A stretch of DNA of 64,000 bases from Conoideocrella luteorostrata (lineage: Eukaryota; Ascomycota; Sordariomycetes; Hypocreales; Clavicipitaceae). Both the position numbers and the translations under genes were made by a program. Of the stretch, positions 19,614-30,078 are shown in pieces. The first letter of the stretch is position 1. Every line of letters starts with the position of its first letter. The DNA lies in assembly GCA_032433595.1 (NCBI GenBank), contig JASWJB010000135.1, positions 41,069 to 105,068 on the forward strand, written 5' to 3'. The notes beneath the pieces are model-generated. The model was not told the DNA's origin and did not search any database. It saw only the letters and a list, made by a program, of their open reading frames with translations.

Positions 19614-19960
19614 TTAACCTGATAAGCGTTCACATCTGTCACACAAAATAGCGTAGCCCGAGACACTTTTCATGTGTAATTTTGACACTAAAATAGGCTC
19701 ATATTTTCCTACGACAACACCGTAGCTGAAATTGCTGGCCCGAAATATCAGCGTGGCATCGCCTGCGATGTTAGCTTCCAAAATCAGATCCTTTATATTG
19801 ATTTCAAAAACAGCCTTGCCACTCTGTGACTTGTCGACAAAAACGTGACCCAAGTCTGGTGTGAAGTTTTCGTCGTATATAACCCATCCGACGGTCTTCA
19901 ACTGGTCTGTGGGAGCTCTTGATATCTTGCTTAGCCATCGTGTTACAGAAATCACATTGG
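19614..19960 (-). pseudogene. Longest surviving copy of the unknown repeated gene family (copy 5)
   Basis: An open frame on minus runs about 115 codons to a TAA-type end near 19614. It reads VGWVIYDENFTPDLGHVF, then VDKSQSGKAVFEINIKDLIL, then AGDATLIFRASNFSYGVVV, GKYEPI and HMKSVSGYAILCD. It looks like a soluble beta-rich domain. The open frame continues to an ATG at 20072, but that part includes a His-Thr run encoded by a (GT)n repeat (20022-20038), so the true start is probably elsewhere or lost. It could still be a 3' exon of a live gene. Five shorter fragments of the same C-terminus lie between 4.3 and 17.9 kb. The family is not recognised. Confidence 0.4.
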
Positions 19961-20887
19961 CAGCTATACTGAGAAGCTTGCAAAGTGTGCTATATCTACT
20001 GTAAAGGCTCCGGATTTCTTTTGTGTGTGTGTGTGTGTGGAATTGGATGTTGTTGGAAGTGATGAAAGACATGGTTGCAATGGGGGGGGGTTTCCAATTT
20101 GTACTGCTACTGAGCGGATCTTTGTTTGGGGCGGAATGATCAATGGCTTACAAGGCGAATCATCAGTGAAAAGTACAATGAATATCTTAGGTATAGTACT
20201 ACGTATCCTGATTTGGTTTCGGACCCTCTGCTCATCAAGCCTATCTTTTCAACCAGAGCCGCCCAGAAGTCTTGCATTTTGTGGCAGCCTCAAGTGGGGT
20301 AAGTAATCTAACTAACCACAAAATTATGACAGACTTGACAGGGAACATGGCCACAGAAAATGGGACTATCTGTTTCTGGAAAGGCCCGAAATTACTGCCA
20401 AGACAATTGTAGCCCTACAAGATCACGGTAGAACTTCCCCCCGGGCCGCCCGTGACCACCTAACTAATTGAAGCCTCTTGGGTGGGTGCGGTGCGGCGCC
20501 GAACCGTTACCGGACGTGACTTTTGACCCAGCTTAACAGCAACCCGTTTTCATAGTTGGAAGAGACGTTCGTAACGAGGATCGAGCATCCACTTGTAGTG
20601 TTAGGGACAAGCGTTGGTGACACTGCGTGGCGTCATGCTGCCGAATGGCGGATACGGGCCGAGCTGGCCGCTAGGGGCAACGACAACCGCTGAGCGACTA
20701 TTTCGGCAAATACTAGATTGGTAGGGACAAAGGTTTTTGTGGTGAAATCAGTGATACTTAAACTAGCAGCTGTACTCTGTACACAATGAAGACGTCGATC
20801 GGTCCTTACCCCTCGACCCTGCAAATATTACAGTCATACAGAGCAATGACCTCACTCTTTCAGTCAGCCTTTTCTTGTCCAATGCTT
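19961..20887. other. Intergenic with (GT)n microsatellite
   Basis: Contains a (GT)8 run at 20022-20038 and a G run near 20081-20090. No intact gene is visible before the 3' end of the GH16 gene. Confidence 0.45.
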
Positions 20888-22185
20888 CTATGGAGTCACC
20901 GTGAACATGGTAGCCGTTACAAGGAGTGCGAATAAGGCAGCAAAGACCGTGGAGTTCATAGCCGTGCTGTTGCTGGACGCCGCGCTAGGCACGCCAACTG
21001 AGGTGGCAGCTGCGGCACTGGCGGCAGGCAACGACGCAACACTACTTGTAGCAGTGCTCAAAGAGGTCGTGTACGAGCTCTGGGTGGTATTGGCGGAGCT
21101 TCTCGTGATATTAGCCGAGCTTGCTGTAGTCTGGGTAGAAACCAGAGTGCTGGCTCCGGTGGAACTGATAGAAACCTTGACAGAGCCAGAAGCCATAGAG
21201 GTCGCGGAGGTGGCTTCAGAGTGGCTAACCTCGGCCGTGTTCACCGGCTTGGATGAGTCTGCCGCGTTGTTGACACTGCCATCCTTGAGCCTGATCTGGA
21301 TGCTCTTGGCGCTTCCAGAGCGGTCACCATAGCTGTATTCCTTGACATCCTTCTTCGTGGCTGAGTGGCCGCCAGCATAGTCCGTGATCTTAACGCTCTT
21401 ATAAATGGCTGTAGAGGGGCCACCCGAAAAGTCGGCAATACCACCGGCCCATGTGATAGCACCGTCAGTATTTCCCTCATAGCCAGCAACCCAAGAACCG
21501 AGTTTTACTCGCATAGGACTCTGAGGGAAATTCTCGCCAACATCAGTCCGTTTCAACGTACGCTCTAGCCTGCCGTCAATAAACCAGTCAATCTTATCAG
21601 GGGTCCAATCAAAAGCATAGGTGTGCATGCTGGACATAGCGTTATTGACTTTGTGGCTAGCGCCTCGATCGTATTTGCTAACATCCCCCTTATAAAAATA
21701 GTTGGACTGGATCTGCTCGTTGTTGGAGCCGACCGTCTCATAATCAATCTCATCAAGGTTATCAGAAAGGAGAACAAGGCTGGTAATAATACCCTTGCCA
21801 GGGGCAGCCTGTACCTCGACCTCAACACGGCCAAAGAAGATGTATTCATTACTGCGGAGAGTAGGGGCCTGGCCTTGCTTCGCCATTTTAAAAACGGCAC
21901 CGCGTGAATCATATGTGACGGGTGTGCCATCCATGACGGTGAAAACATCACATGCGCCCTTGGTGAAGTCGCAGTCGCCATTGTTCTTGCCCATCGCAGG
22001 GTCAGCAGGGCAGTCTATAGGCAACAAAGAAAATAAAATTAGCGACTCTGCGCATATGCGATAAGGGCATTAGGAGAGAAGATCGAACCTTTTTCGAGGG
22101 GATTGCACTCCGTAAAGGTCTGGGCAACAACCATGGAAGAGGCAGCAAGCACCGCGCCAAAGACTGGGAATGGTTTAAACAACAT
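20888..22185 (-). CDS. GH16 chitin-glucan cross-linking transglycosylase, CRH family, GPI-anchored
   Basis: Predicted as complement(join(20888..22014,22089..22185)), 407 aa. The 74-base intron joins NPLEK to DCPADPAMGK. CRH enzymes link chitin to beta-glucan in the wall. Residues 1-21 are a signal peptide. The GH16 domain covers about residues 30-250. It has the catalytic DEIDYE motif at 120-125 (nucleophile E121, acid/base E125), preceded by GIITSLVLLSDNLD and followed by the conserved NYFYKGD. DWTPDKIDWFIDGR and AITWAGG are also typical. Residues about 275-380 are a long Ser/Thr/Ala-rich stalk. The C-terminus is hydrophobic after Asn-Ser (AMNSTVFAALFALLVTATMF), as expected for GPI attachment. 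The short N-terminal Cys pairs fit Crh1/Utr2-type enzymes. Assignment to the family is firm. Confidence 0.93.
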
Positions 22186-24554
22186 GATCGCCGGTGCGAA
22201 AGGCAAAAAATAAAATAAAGTAAAATAAAATTGCGTGAAACGAGCGTTTTCTGAATGTGGGAGGTCAGCGAGGACACTGAAAATGAGCGGAAATAATGCT
22301 CTTGAGCAGAATAGAGAAGTGACGAGACGTTAGCTTGATGAGGTACAAGATATGGGAGCCGAGAGTCGTACCGGAGTATATAAACACATGCCTAATAGGA
22401 GTGCACACGAGGCGGCTCGTCAAATGGCCAAGGTTACCTCGACGCTCTCCACTCCCTACCAACCCCTTGTCCTGGACCCTTCCACCAACCTACCAAGCAG
22501 ATGGAAGATGCCATATTCTTGGTGGGGCAAAGGGGAAATGCTTTCCTTGTTGGATACGAGTTGCATACGAGACATTTGTTATTTCAAAAGGGGGCCAAGG
22601 CCTCGGGGGTTAAGGTGGATAACGCACTAAACTAAAGATGGAAAGAAACGCCTATGCTAGAGATAATCCCTGCGGGCACTTGGGAAGGAAAATTTTCAAC
22701 ATATTTTTCAGATTTATCTTAAGCATTTGCTCCGTTCGCCGTACTTGCTACTATCGTAATCAATCGGACGTGTATTTATTTTCTGTGCCTTCATGGGGAT
22801 CTTTTGATGATGTTCAATATTCTTCCATAGCGTTGGATTCCGTAGCCTTTGGGCCTGAGGCAGGATGTGAGAGGTCATGACTCGAGGGAAACGGGATAAT
22901 ACAGGAAGGTGCTGAAGCGTCGTCCAGGGGTGATTTTACATCATCGTCACGACCTGATCAATATGGGTGAATTTGGTCCCTTCCAGTTGAATGCAACACA
23001 GATGGTGCTAGACGCTCTACTAACCACGACAATCCCGTCTGACCGATGTCTTCCGTATCTGGCTGGTGAGGGATTATCTACAAGAGGTCTGGTTCTCGTC
23101 GCATACATAGATGCATAAGGATGATTACACTGAATTAGATGACTGTAGCTGCTCACACTGCGACATCACAGGTGCAGCCGTCGCCAGAGAGCGAGGGCCA
23201 TGGGTGTTGGCACAGCGGCGAGGCTGACGATGAATAAAATTAATACGTATATTTAGCGTTAGGAAAAAGCTGGGGTAATGCGTTCCGTTTGATCTTGTCC
23301 CTCGAAGACTGAGATAGGAACCTGGGAACTGGGCTATTTATAGTCTAAATGGGGATTCTGATTTAGTTCAAGGTTGCCCGTGTATCCGATGCGGCGTACG
23401 GCTTCATCAAGCCTCGACAAATCGCTGGCTCTTGGTTGCAGCTCGCGACGTCTCTGCGCCGAGTTTCCCACACGCATAGCGTTAGCGAGAACAAATATAC
23501 AAGGCATCCATCACAAACAACTCAATGCTGAAGTGGAATGCATAAAGAAAACTGCAGATTTGGTTAGGGCAGATCCCTGGTTAGCCAGCTGCGAACCATG
23601 TCAAGGATAGCAAGGGTAAGGGCAGACAGGGACACTACCAAGTGGCCTTTGCTAACGGTGTGGACACTATCATGGGCCAGAATCTGGGTAAAGCTTATGA
23701 TAATCTGAAAAGTTCTATTAATGCCGAGGAAGATCCTATAGGAAGTAGCCGAGGCGGGTAGTTAGGGCTGGAGGAAAACAATCAGCTGATGCATTCGTAG
23801 CCGGCGCGGCAAACAGATTGTTATGTGGGGCAAGAGGCAAACCGGTGGATTTTACTGTCTGATATGGTATTCCTCGTATCCTATCCTATAATACGATTGT
23901 AAACATTTTAGATTAGCATTGTTGCATCGTAACGCAACCGGATTATGACTCACTGGCCTCATTATTGCCAGCCCCTGTCATAGAATAGTCGATCTTACCA
24001 GCTGCGTAAAACAAAAATCCGGTTAGATTATGTTTTTTGTAATAGTCGGTTGAGATGAGCCTATATGTCGGATCCGGTGTCATGGCTGCGGCAGAGCTGC
24101 TTGTCGCTGGATAGGGCTTCATCGGTTATGTCTGCATATACTCATACGTAACCCGATGGCCTCCTAGGGTCGCACCGAACGGAGGTTTCCTATTTTGGCG
24201 AAACGCAACGCTCTGAGAGGCCTTGCGATTTATCGTGGCTCCAACTACTTCCTTACTATTAACAAGTAAGGCCCCGTAAGCCCAGGGTGAAATCACGCTT
24301 CCGGCCGTGCCTCCCAACAATTTTTGATAAGGGGCTGGTATGATATATCTCGCCTATCTCCTCTGACTCTCCAGCCCTGAATCCTTCACCATGACTGGCA
24401 TCGTGTACTGCAGTTAGCCGCACATATCTTGTCTCGAATTTTCCTTTCTTTTTATCTCTCTTCTACTCCTGACTCTGCTGCTGCTCTGCTAAAACACATA
24501 GGTCTCAGCAGCCCTCATATCGCAAACGGCAGCTTACACATCTCACATATTAAA
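22186..24554. other. 2.4-kb intergenic region between divergent wall-protein genes
   Basis: The GH16 and the Kre9-like genes are divergently oriented, so this holds both promoters. AT-rich runs (AAAATAAAATAAAGTAAAAT near 22207) lie just upstream of the GH16 start. One open fragment at 23585-23761 is listed separately. No other gene is supported. Confidence 0.5.
23585..23761 (+). other. Open coding-like fragment, unknown
   Basis: A 58-codon stretch without ATG reads KGRQGHYQVAFANGVDTIM and then GQNLGKAYDNLKSS before a TAG. It is bounded upstream by an in-frame TAG. Amino-acid composition looks protein-like, but no family is recognised. It may be a relic. Confidence 0.2.
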
Positions 24555-25260
24555 ATGCTCTTTCACGCAGCAGCAGCGTCGCTCCTGCTCACTGGGGTAT
24601 CTGTCCTGGCTCAAGACCCCACCGGCGACTTCGATTCCATCTTCAAACCCACGGAAAACCAGACAATTCAAGCTGGCAGCTCTGTTGTCATTGAATGGAG
24701 CATACTGAACACCAAAGACTACGGTGATGCCAAGGTTGACATCGAAGTGCTTGGCGGTAAGAGCTCCGACACGTTGGTCCCACTTGGAACTATTGCTTGT
24801 AAGTAACTTAGTGTTCTTCTCGGCTGTGTCTTGTTCTAAGCTATGTTGTCCAGCCGGAGTTGAAAATTCCGACCTCAAGTACAAGTGGCAAGTTAATTCT
24901 TCTCTCGGAGACGACAAACAATACGGCATCCGCATCCTTCTCAGCTCGGATAAAAAGATTCATCAGTACTCTCCGAAATTCGTCATCAAGAAAGCCGCTA
25001 GTAGCGATAGGGCCACGGACACCACTGCCAGTACTGGTACAGCTCAGTCCACAAAGTCGGACTCCAGTAGCAGTGCAAGCACCGCCACCAGCACTTCACA
25101 TGACACGAACTTTATAGCAAACGAGTCTGCCAGTACTAGCCAGATAACAAGCAGCACGACGTCTCCCAAGCCCTCCTCGGGCGCTGGCAGTGCCGCAAAG
25201 ATCCATACCCTCGCTTTGGCCGTTATCAGCTGGCTTTTTGTGGCTCTGTCCACTCTGTGA
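24555..25260 (+). CDS. Kre9/KNH1-like Ser/Thr-rich GPI-anchored cell-wall protein
   Basis: Predicted as join(24555..24798,24854..25260), 216 aa. The 55-base intron (GTAAGT donor, TCCAG acceptor) lies within the folded domain and joins LGTIA to SGVENSDLKYKW. Residues 1-19 are a signal peptide ending at VLAQ. Residues about 25-115 fit the N-terminal Ig-like domain of the Kre9/KNH family: FKPTENQTIQAGSSVVIEW, then LKYKWQVNSSLGDDKQYGIR, then a final IHQYSPKFVI. The rest is a Ser/Thr-rich stalk and a hydrophobic C-terminal tail (HTLALAVISWLFVALSTL), giving a GPI signal. Such proteins sit in the wall or plasma membrane and are linked to beta-glucan assembly, though the exact activity is unknown. 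Confidence 0.88.
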
Positions 25261-25489
25261 GTAGCGACTTTAGATCTTGAATTAGACTGCTATTGTCGTC
25301 AGGGAATAGTGGTAGCCTAGTGGGATGTATGATATCGCGAAATGGGGTTTAATTATCTAACTTCTGTTGTCGTTGTCGTCGCCACGCACGGATTTAATAA
25401 CAAGTAATACAATATAATACATGCAGGATATGCGGAACTAGAAAGTATCACCTGGATTGTACATGTTATTTATAACAGGTGACTTAATA

Positions 25490-25558
25490 GTCAGCGGATT
25501 GTTACATGATAATCCCATGTAGCCCGTGGCTCTAGGTTCGAGACCTGCCGCTGCTGAC
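25490..25558 (+). other. tRNA-like or structured element (hairpin plus B-box-like motif)
   Basis: GTCAGCGG at 25490 can pair with the end CCGCTG(CT)GAC at 25558. Inside, TACATG (25503-25508) and CATGTA (25516-25521) close a 7-base loop ATAATCC. GGTTCGAGACC at 25535-25545 is close to the RNA polymerase III B-box. There is no D-arm and too little sequence 5' of the hairpin, so this is not a normal tRNA. It may be a tRNA-derived relic or a chance structure. Confidence 0.2.
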
Positions 25559-25661
25559 AAGACCACAGCTGCAGTACTGTTAGGGCTCGTGCTAGGTGCG
25601 TTCTTGGGGGATACAATAATATTTGAGCGGTAAGTAAAAGATGACCATCGCGTACGACTGG

Positions 25662-25920
25662 CTAATGGCGATTAGCGGACGTAGCTCTGGTCTTACGGGG
25701 CCCAGCGACCCATCGCAGCAACGACTGATACGTACGGCGCTCAAGACCTCCTTTCTGCGCCCCGGCCACATACGCATGGCACCGGCACGAGGCTTGGCGA
25801 CCCGGTCGAGGGCGTGTCGCTGGCAGAGGTGTTCGCCGGCGCAGCTCTAGGGAGCGTGGAGCCGCTGCGGCTGGGCTCGGCCAAGTCCAACATCGGCCAC
25901 AGTGGGCAGACTACGCCCAG
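25662..25920 (+). pseudogene. Polyketide synthase ketosynthase (KS) relic
   Basis: One frame gives [20 protein letters not shown], the KS segment just before the active-site His region. Then, in another frame, [20 protein letters not shown] is followed by [25 protein letters not shown] and KSNIGH hold the two catalytic His residues of KS domains. The linker of about 25 residues that normally separates RTAL from HGTGT is shortened and frame-broken. The upstream part with the catalytic Cys is absent, and after KSNIGH the protein no longer looks like KS. It is the remains of an iterative type I PKS. The sequence is more GC-rich than its surroundings. Confidence 0.8.
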
Positions 25921-26079
25921 CCCGCCCTGCACCACCTTGTCCGCGGCAGCGCTTGGTGGACACGCTCGATTACTGCAACCTGCGGAAGCCCGCTATGCGG
26001 CTCTGCTCACGGCGGTAGCTGGTGACTTGGCGCAGCCCTTCCTCGGCCTTTGTGAGGAAGTTTTCGACGACCCGCTGTA

Positions 26080-26330
26080 TTGAAGTACACTGCCATCCCC
26101 TTTGTAGCCACTGCGCTATTCCCGCTTCTTTTTGCTGGCTATCTTAGCCATATCTGCAAACACAAAGGCCACCGCGGACCCCACGGTGTTGTTGACTGCG
26201 TCACCGAGGTTTATGACACCCCTCGTTATGTTTCTAAGTGCGGTAGCGTCTGGAATCTCATCCGGAGTCGTCCTGGAACATAGCAATCCATCCTTGCTGC
26301 GTCTAGAAGATACACGCGTTAAGTGACAGG
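26080..26330 (+). pseudogene. Possible relic of a small secreted protein gene
   Basis: One frame reads KYTAIPFVATALFPLLFAG, like a fungal signal peptide, but it starts at TTG instead of ATG. The following frame is short and ends at 26283. An overlapping frame (26132-26326) continues LAISANTKATADPTVLLTAS, as if a frameshift had occurred after the signal peptide. This is weak evidence and no family is recognised. Confidence 0.25.
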
Positions 26331-27434
26331 ACTACTTGAAGGGCGCCTCATCCGCTAGCATTTTCTAATAAAAGTCTAATGAGAGCTGAAAACTAGTTAC
26401 TAGCAAGCTACTGTGTGCCGGAAAGAAAAGACGTCACAGGGCAGGGGATAGGTGGCAGGGACTTAATCAGCCCGACCGATCAAACATATATCGGCCAAAA
26501 AATATGTCGTCAGACTTAGTTGTCATCATTCTTGTTGCATCGCCGGACTATGCTCTTTAGGCAGATGTCTCCGTAATTGACTGTCGTTGCCGTACTTGGC
26601 TGTGCTGACCTCAAATGTACACCATTCGCGCTCAGAGTCGGGAGGGTGCCAAAAATGTCCAGTCCATGACTTACTATGGATGCTCACTGTCAGGTTGAGG
26701 CAGCCCACATTGACTAGTGTCAGTAAATGATCATTCAGTCCTCATTGAGCTATTGTCAAGCTTGTGCATAGAACTGTATAACGAACAAAGGCGACAACCA
26801 GCTTGATGGCGCTCTCTCCGCCCTCCTCCTCCTCCAGATATTCCGGCAGGAACTGACCAAACAGGGAAATGGAACCGCCATCCCTGTTGAATGTGTTTAG
26901 AGAAGGAAATTGAACATGCTAGCAGAGAAAATACACCTGAGAAGGTAATTCAGAGTGATGAAACAACAGCCGATGGGTTAATTGTCGCCTCCCTTCAGCC
27001 AGCCATCAACTTCGGCCAACACAGACGTCCTCTGCGCATACCTACACGACAGTACAATTTAACGGATCCGCATGGAGGGAAGGGTTCTTGCGCAATAGTA
27101 TTTGGGCATGACTAATCTAGCCCCTAGGCCTGTCTCGTGCATAGAGCGCGTTCCTTGTCTGCTGGGTCTTGTGGAGGCCATAGATGGATCATCACAGCCA
27201 TTAACAGAGTGCTGGAGAACCAACATGCATAAACATCAGTAAGCTTATGACTACGCCACAGTTTGTGCGAAGAACCATGGTTCGGTTGTGGGCCTCTTTG
27301 AGCGGCTAGGCACGCTTCTCGCCGACACATCCCAATTTTTCCTGTCGTGCTTGTAATATAATAACGCCACAGACATCAGAGGTGTAATCCGAAGACCGGC
27401 GAATCTCCCACACTTTGTGCCAGTGAAAAGTACA
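26331..27434. other. Intergenic, nothing firmly recognised
   Basis: A minus-strand frame at 26526-26708 (GCLNLTVSIHSKSWTGHFWH) is protein-like but short and unrecognised. The rest shows no gene. Confidence 0.4.
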
Positions 27435-28460
27435 ATGGTTGACACACATATCTTAATCACAGGAGCCACCGGCCTGATCGGCTTCCGCGTCTTGCTTGCC
27501 GCCCTCGAGGCCGGATGCAAGGTGCGCTACACAGCGCGATCGGAATCAAAAGCCAGGATAGTCTCCTCCAACCAGGCAGTCCAGAAACTCGCTCCGGAAG
27601 CCCGCCTCACCTCGTCCATCATTCCTGACTTTGAAGTCGATGGCGTTTTTGACTCAGCCTTGCAGGGCATCACGCACATCATTCACGTTGGATCTCCCGT
27701 GCCCAATGCATCCTATGAGCCCACCATCGATATCTTCCAGCCAACGCTGAAGATTACGTCGAATCTGCTCTTGTCGGCGCTCAAGACTCCTAGCGTGAAA
27801 CGCGTCATCATCACCTCGTCCATCGTGGGGAATCTCGGTCTCGTACCACCTCTGACGGCCGTCTCGGCTGCGACGCGGGTGCCGCTGCCTGAACCGGTGC
27901 CTCATACGTACGACGATGTTTTCGTTGCGTACATCACCAGCAAGATTGTCGGGTTCCATATGATGGACGAGTTCGTCAAGACGCACAATCCCCACTTCAG
28001 TGTCTCTCACGTGGTGCCAGGTTACGTCTTCGGCCGCAATGAACTTGCAGTCGATGCTGCCATGATGCAAACCCAGAATAGCTCTAATAACTTTCTCATG
28101 ATGGGCATGCTGGGAGGCCGCCTGCCGTTCCCCATTCACGGTGCTTTTGTGCACATTGATGATTTGGCCGAAGTGCACCTGCGTGTCCTGTTTCTTGATC
28201 CGGCGGCGGGAAGTCTCACCGATTACGGTGTGGCCACCAAGGTCAATTATGACGACATCTTCGAATATGTCGAGAAGGAGTTTCCTAAGGCTGTTGCAGA
28301 AGGTGTCTTCAAGAGGGGTGCAGTGCCCACATTGCCAGTCGAGTATGACTCGAGTGAGACTGAGAAGTTATTGGGTGAGAGGAAGTTGCAGAGCTTTGGC
28401 AGCGCCGTGGCGGATGTGGCCGCTCAGTATCTCGAGAAGCTGGGAAGGGACAAGGCATAA
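27435..28460 (+). CDS. NAD(P)-dependent reductase/epimerase, extended SDR (dihydroflavonol-reductase-like)
   Basis: Intronless, 341 aa, starting at the ATG in ACAATGGTTG (27435). The open frame extends upstream only without an ATG. It carries the Rossmann dinucleotide motif ITGATGLIGFRV (Gly10, Gly13, Gly16), the Ser in ITSSIVG and the YITSK pair (Y166, K170) of the SDR active site. VVPGYVFGRN follows, which is typical of the dihydroflavonol/cinnamoyl/methylglyoxal-reductase type. The protein probably reduces a carbonyl with NADPH; the substrate cannot be read. It lies between a PKS relic and a broken aldolase, and about 1.6 kb from a Zn2Cys6 regulator, so a lost or eroded metabolic cluster is possible. 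It appears intact. Confidence 0.9.
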   Translation: MVDTHILITGATGLIGFRVLLAALEAGCKVRYTARSESKARIVSSNQAVQKLAPEARLTSSIIPDFEVDGVFDSALQGITHIIHVGSPVPNASYEPTIDIFQPTLKITSNLLLSALKTPSVKRVIITSSIVGNLGLVPPLTAVSAATRVPLPEPVPHTYDDVFVAYITSKIVGFHMMDEFVKTHNPHFSVSHVVPGYVFGRNELAVDAAMMQTQNSSNNFLMMGMLGGRLPFPIHGAFVHIDDLAEVHLRVLFLDPAAGSLTDYGVATKVNYDDIFEYVEKEFPKAVAEGVFKRGAVPTLPVEYDSSETEKLLGERKLQSFGSAVADVAAQYLEKLGRDKA

Positions 28461-28786
28461 GCGCGGCACACGACATCATGTAATAGCTTGAGGGGTATGG
28501 AGTAATATTGTTTCAACATCGTAAAGGGCTTGTGCAACTTCCAAAAACCTACTCCGTACAGACATGGCTTGTTCTTGACAAATTCGTTTGCCTCATATAT
28601 TTATGGGTCGATGCGGCCAACGACAATAGCGTCAAGCATCCAGTCCGGATGAAGGTCGCCACCAATAAAGAGTACAAGATCGTCCATACAACAATGATTT
28701 GGATTTGGAGAGACATAGTTTACCTGGTATTTTTTTGTTTTCTTTTCTCCAGGGCTTTCGGATCGGTGGTGCTTTCTCTTTGTTCT

Positions 28787-29250
28787 TTAGGATGGTCGTG
28801 AGTGTAGCGAAATAGCAGCTACTACAATGTCAATCCGCCAATGTTTCTCCGCTCCCTCGGAAGGGTATGGAACGTGGACATCTCCGAAGCTCGAGGCAAG
28901 AAAGTGTGCTCCAGACTCTTGTATAAGCTGATGTGAATAGTCTGGATCTGTAAAAAGACCGATAAGCCGAAGCATTGGTATGATGCCGTCTTCATCATCC
29001 TCCGTCCTTCCAAAGTCTGGGATTGTGGAAGCGAATGCGTGCTCCAGGGCTAGAGCCGCATCATCTGGCTTGAGACAGTGGTCCATGTGAATGGACATTG
29101 GCACACCTGCTGTGCGATTGATACCTGCCGCGTACTTGACAAATGCTGGTCCCTGGAAATGCAGAGCCCTTGGGGTAAGCTGGTTATCGCAGGAGATTGG
29201 CCATTTCCTGCGGCTTTATCGACAGCAAGGACACGAACTATACTGTCAAT
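28787..29250 (-). pseudogene. Class II fructose-bisphosphate-aldolase-like relic with internal deletion
   Basis: On the minus strand an N-terminal piece (VDKAAGNGQSPAI) is followed, after a frame change, by ALHFQGPAFVKYAAG. Then come VPMSIHMDHCLKPDDAALAL, IPDFGRTEDDEDGI and FLASSFGDVHVPYPSEGA. In intact fungal members of this family the order is SPAIIQ.FPW.LHFQG, then H.DHC for the metal-binding His, then the FDSIMVD strand, then E.G..GGEDG, then GN.HG.YP. Here about 60 residues between EHAF and PDFG are missing, including FDSIMVD. The metal-binding DHC is present, but the frame is broken before it. The copy is therefore dead. Upstream ATGs in the broken frame extend to about 29382. Confidence 0.75.
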
Positions 29251-30078
29251 ATGCCCTAGTCGGTACGAAGAGTTCTGCCAGAGTCGATACGATGATGAAC
29301 CTACAAGCAGAAAGTCACCACGAAGTAGCCGCCTTGTTGAGCGCTGTGGATAATTTGTCAAGGTCGATTGTGTTGTGGACACGCCATTGGCGTTGACAAG
29401 GACAGCCCGACGGAAACGCGGCGTGCGGCTTCGTCTCTAGGACAAATGCCGCCGTGAGCTGTTGGAACTGGTCAACTGCACTCCGCACTAAAAATTAGAA
29501 TCATATGTTTCCAGAACCGCGCGTGAAAAATGGGAACAAGTCTATGCTTCCTGGTTACGAGATGGTAAGACTACATGTATTGCAACTGGCAGCCAGCATA
29601 GATATGTTTATCATGCATGTCACGTGGTACGCCTGTACTGCCAAACCACCACGCGTTACTGGAGATCTACTCGCAATACTCCATACTCCGTACTCCGTAG
29701 TGCATTCGCCATCGCAGCCATGGCACTAGTTTCACACTGGTCGGGGCTGGAGGAGCCCATGGACTCCGTAGCCCGGAAGACGCTCAGCGGATGCCCCAGA
29801 AGCACGCCGTCGTCCTAGCCAGTGATTTGGTTACAATTGGTCTCCTCCATCTCATCTCATCGCATCGCGTATCATCGCATCTCATCGCATCTCATCTCAT
29901 CTTAATTCTTTACTCTCCACCCCCCGCAATATACCCCAGAACCGCTCAAGCCATTGATTGACCAATTACTCCGTAGTAACTGGCCAGCCGTGTGTTTACC
30001 CTCCGCCACCCCGCCATCTTTTTGATTTATACCTTCCATACTTGCGATAACTGGCACCTCGCGAACGATAGGGAGGAT
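29251..30078. other. Promoter region of the Zn2Cys6 regulator
   Basis: Contains TACTCCGTACTCCGTAG near 29683-29700 and again near 29967, and a CATCT/CATCG pentanucleotide tract at 29848-29902. No other gene is seen. Confidence 0.5.
29848..29902. repeat. CATCT/CATCG pentanucleotide repeat in a promoter
   Basis: About eleven tandem 5-base units (CATCT, CATCG, with one CGTAT interruption) lie 175-230 bases upstream of the predicted start of the Zn2Cys6 gene. Confidence 0.8.

Noticed and set aside
27654..28178. 174-codon frame antisense to the SDR gene
   Set aside because: Shadow of the intact reductase; no motif.
29992..30078. Upstream extension of the regulator's first exon
   Set aside because: The extension has no ATG; the first in-frame ATG is at 30079.
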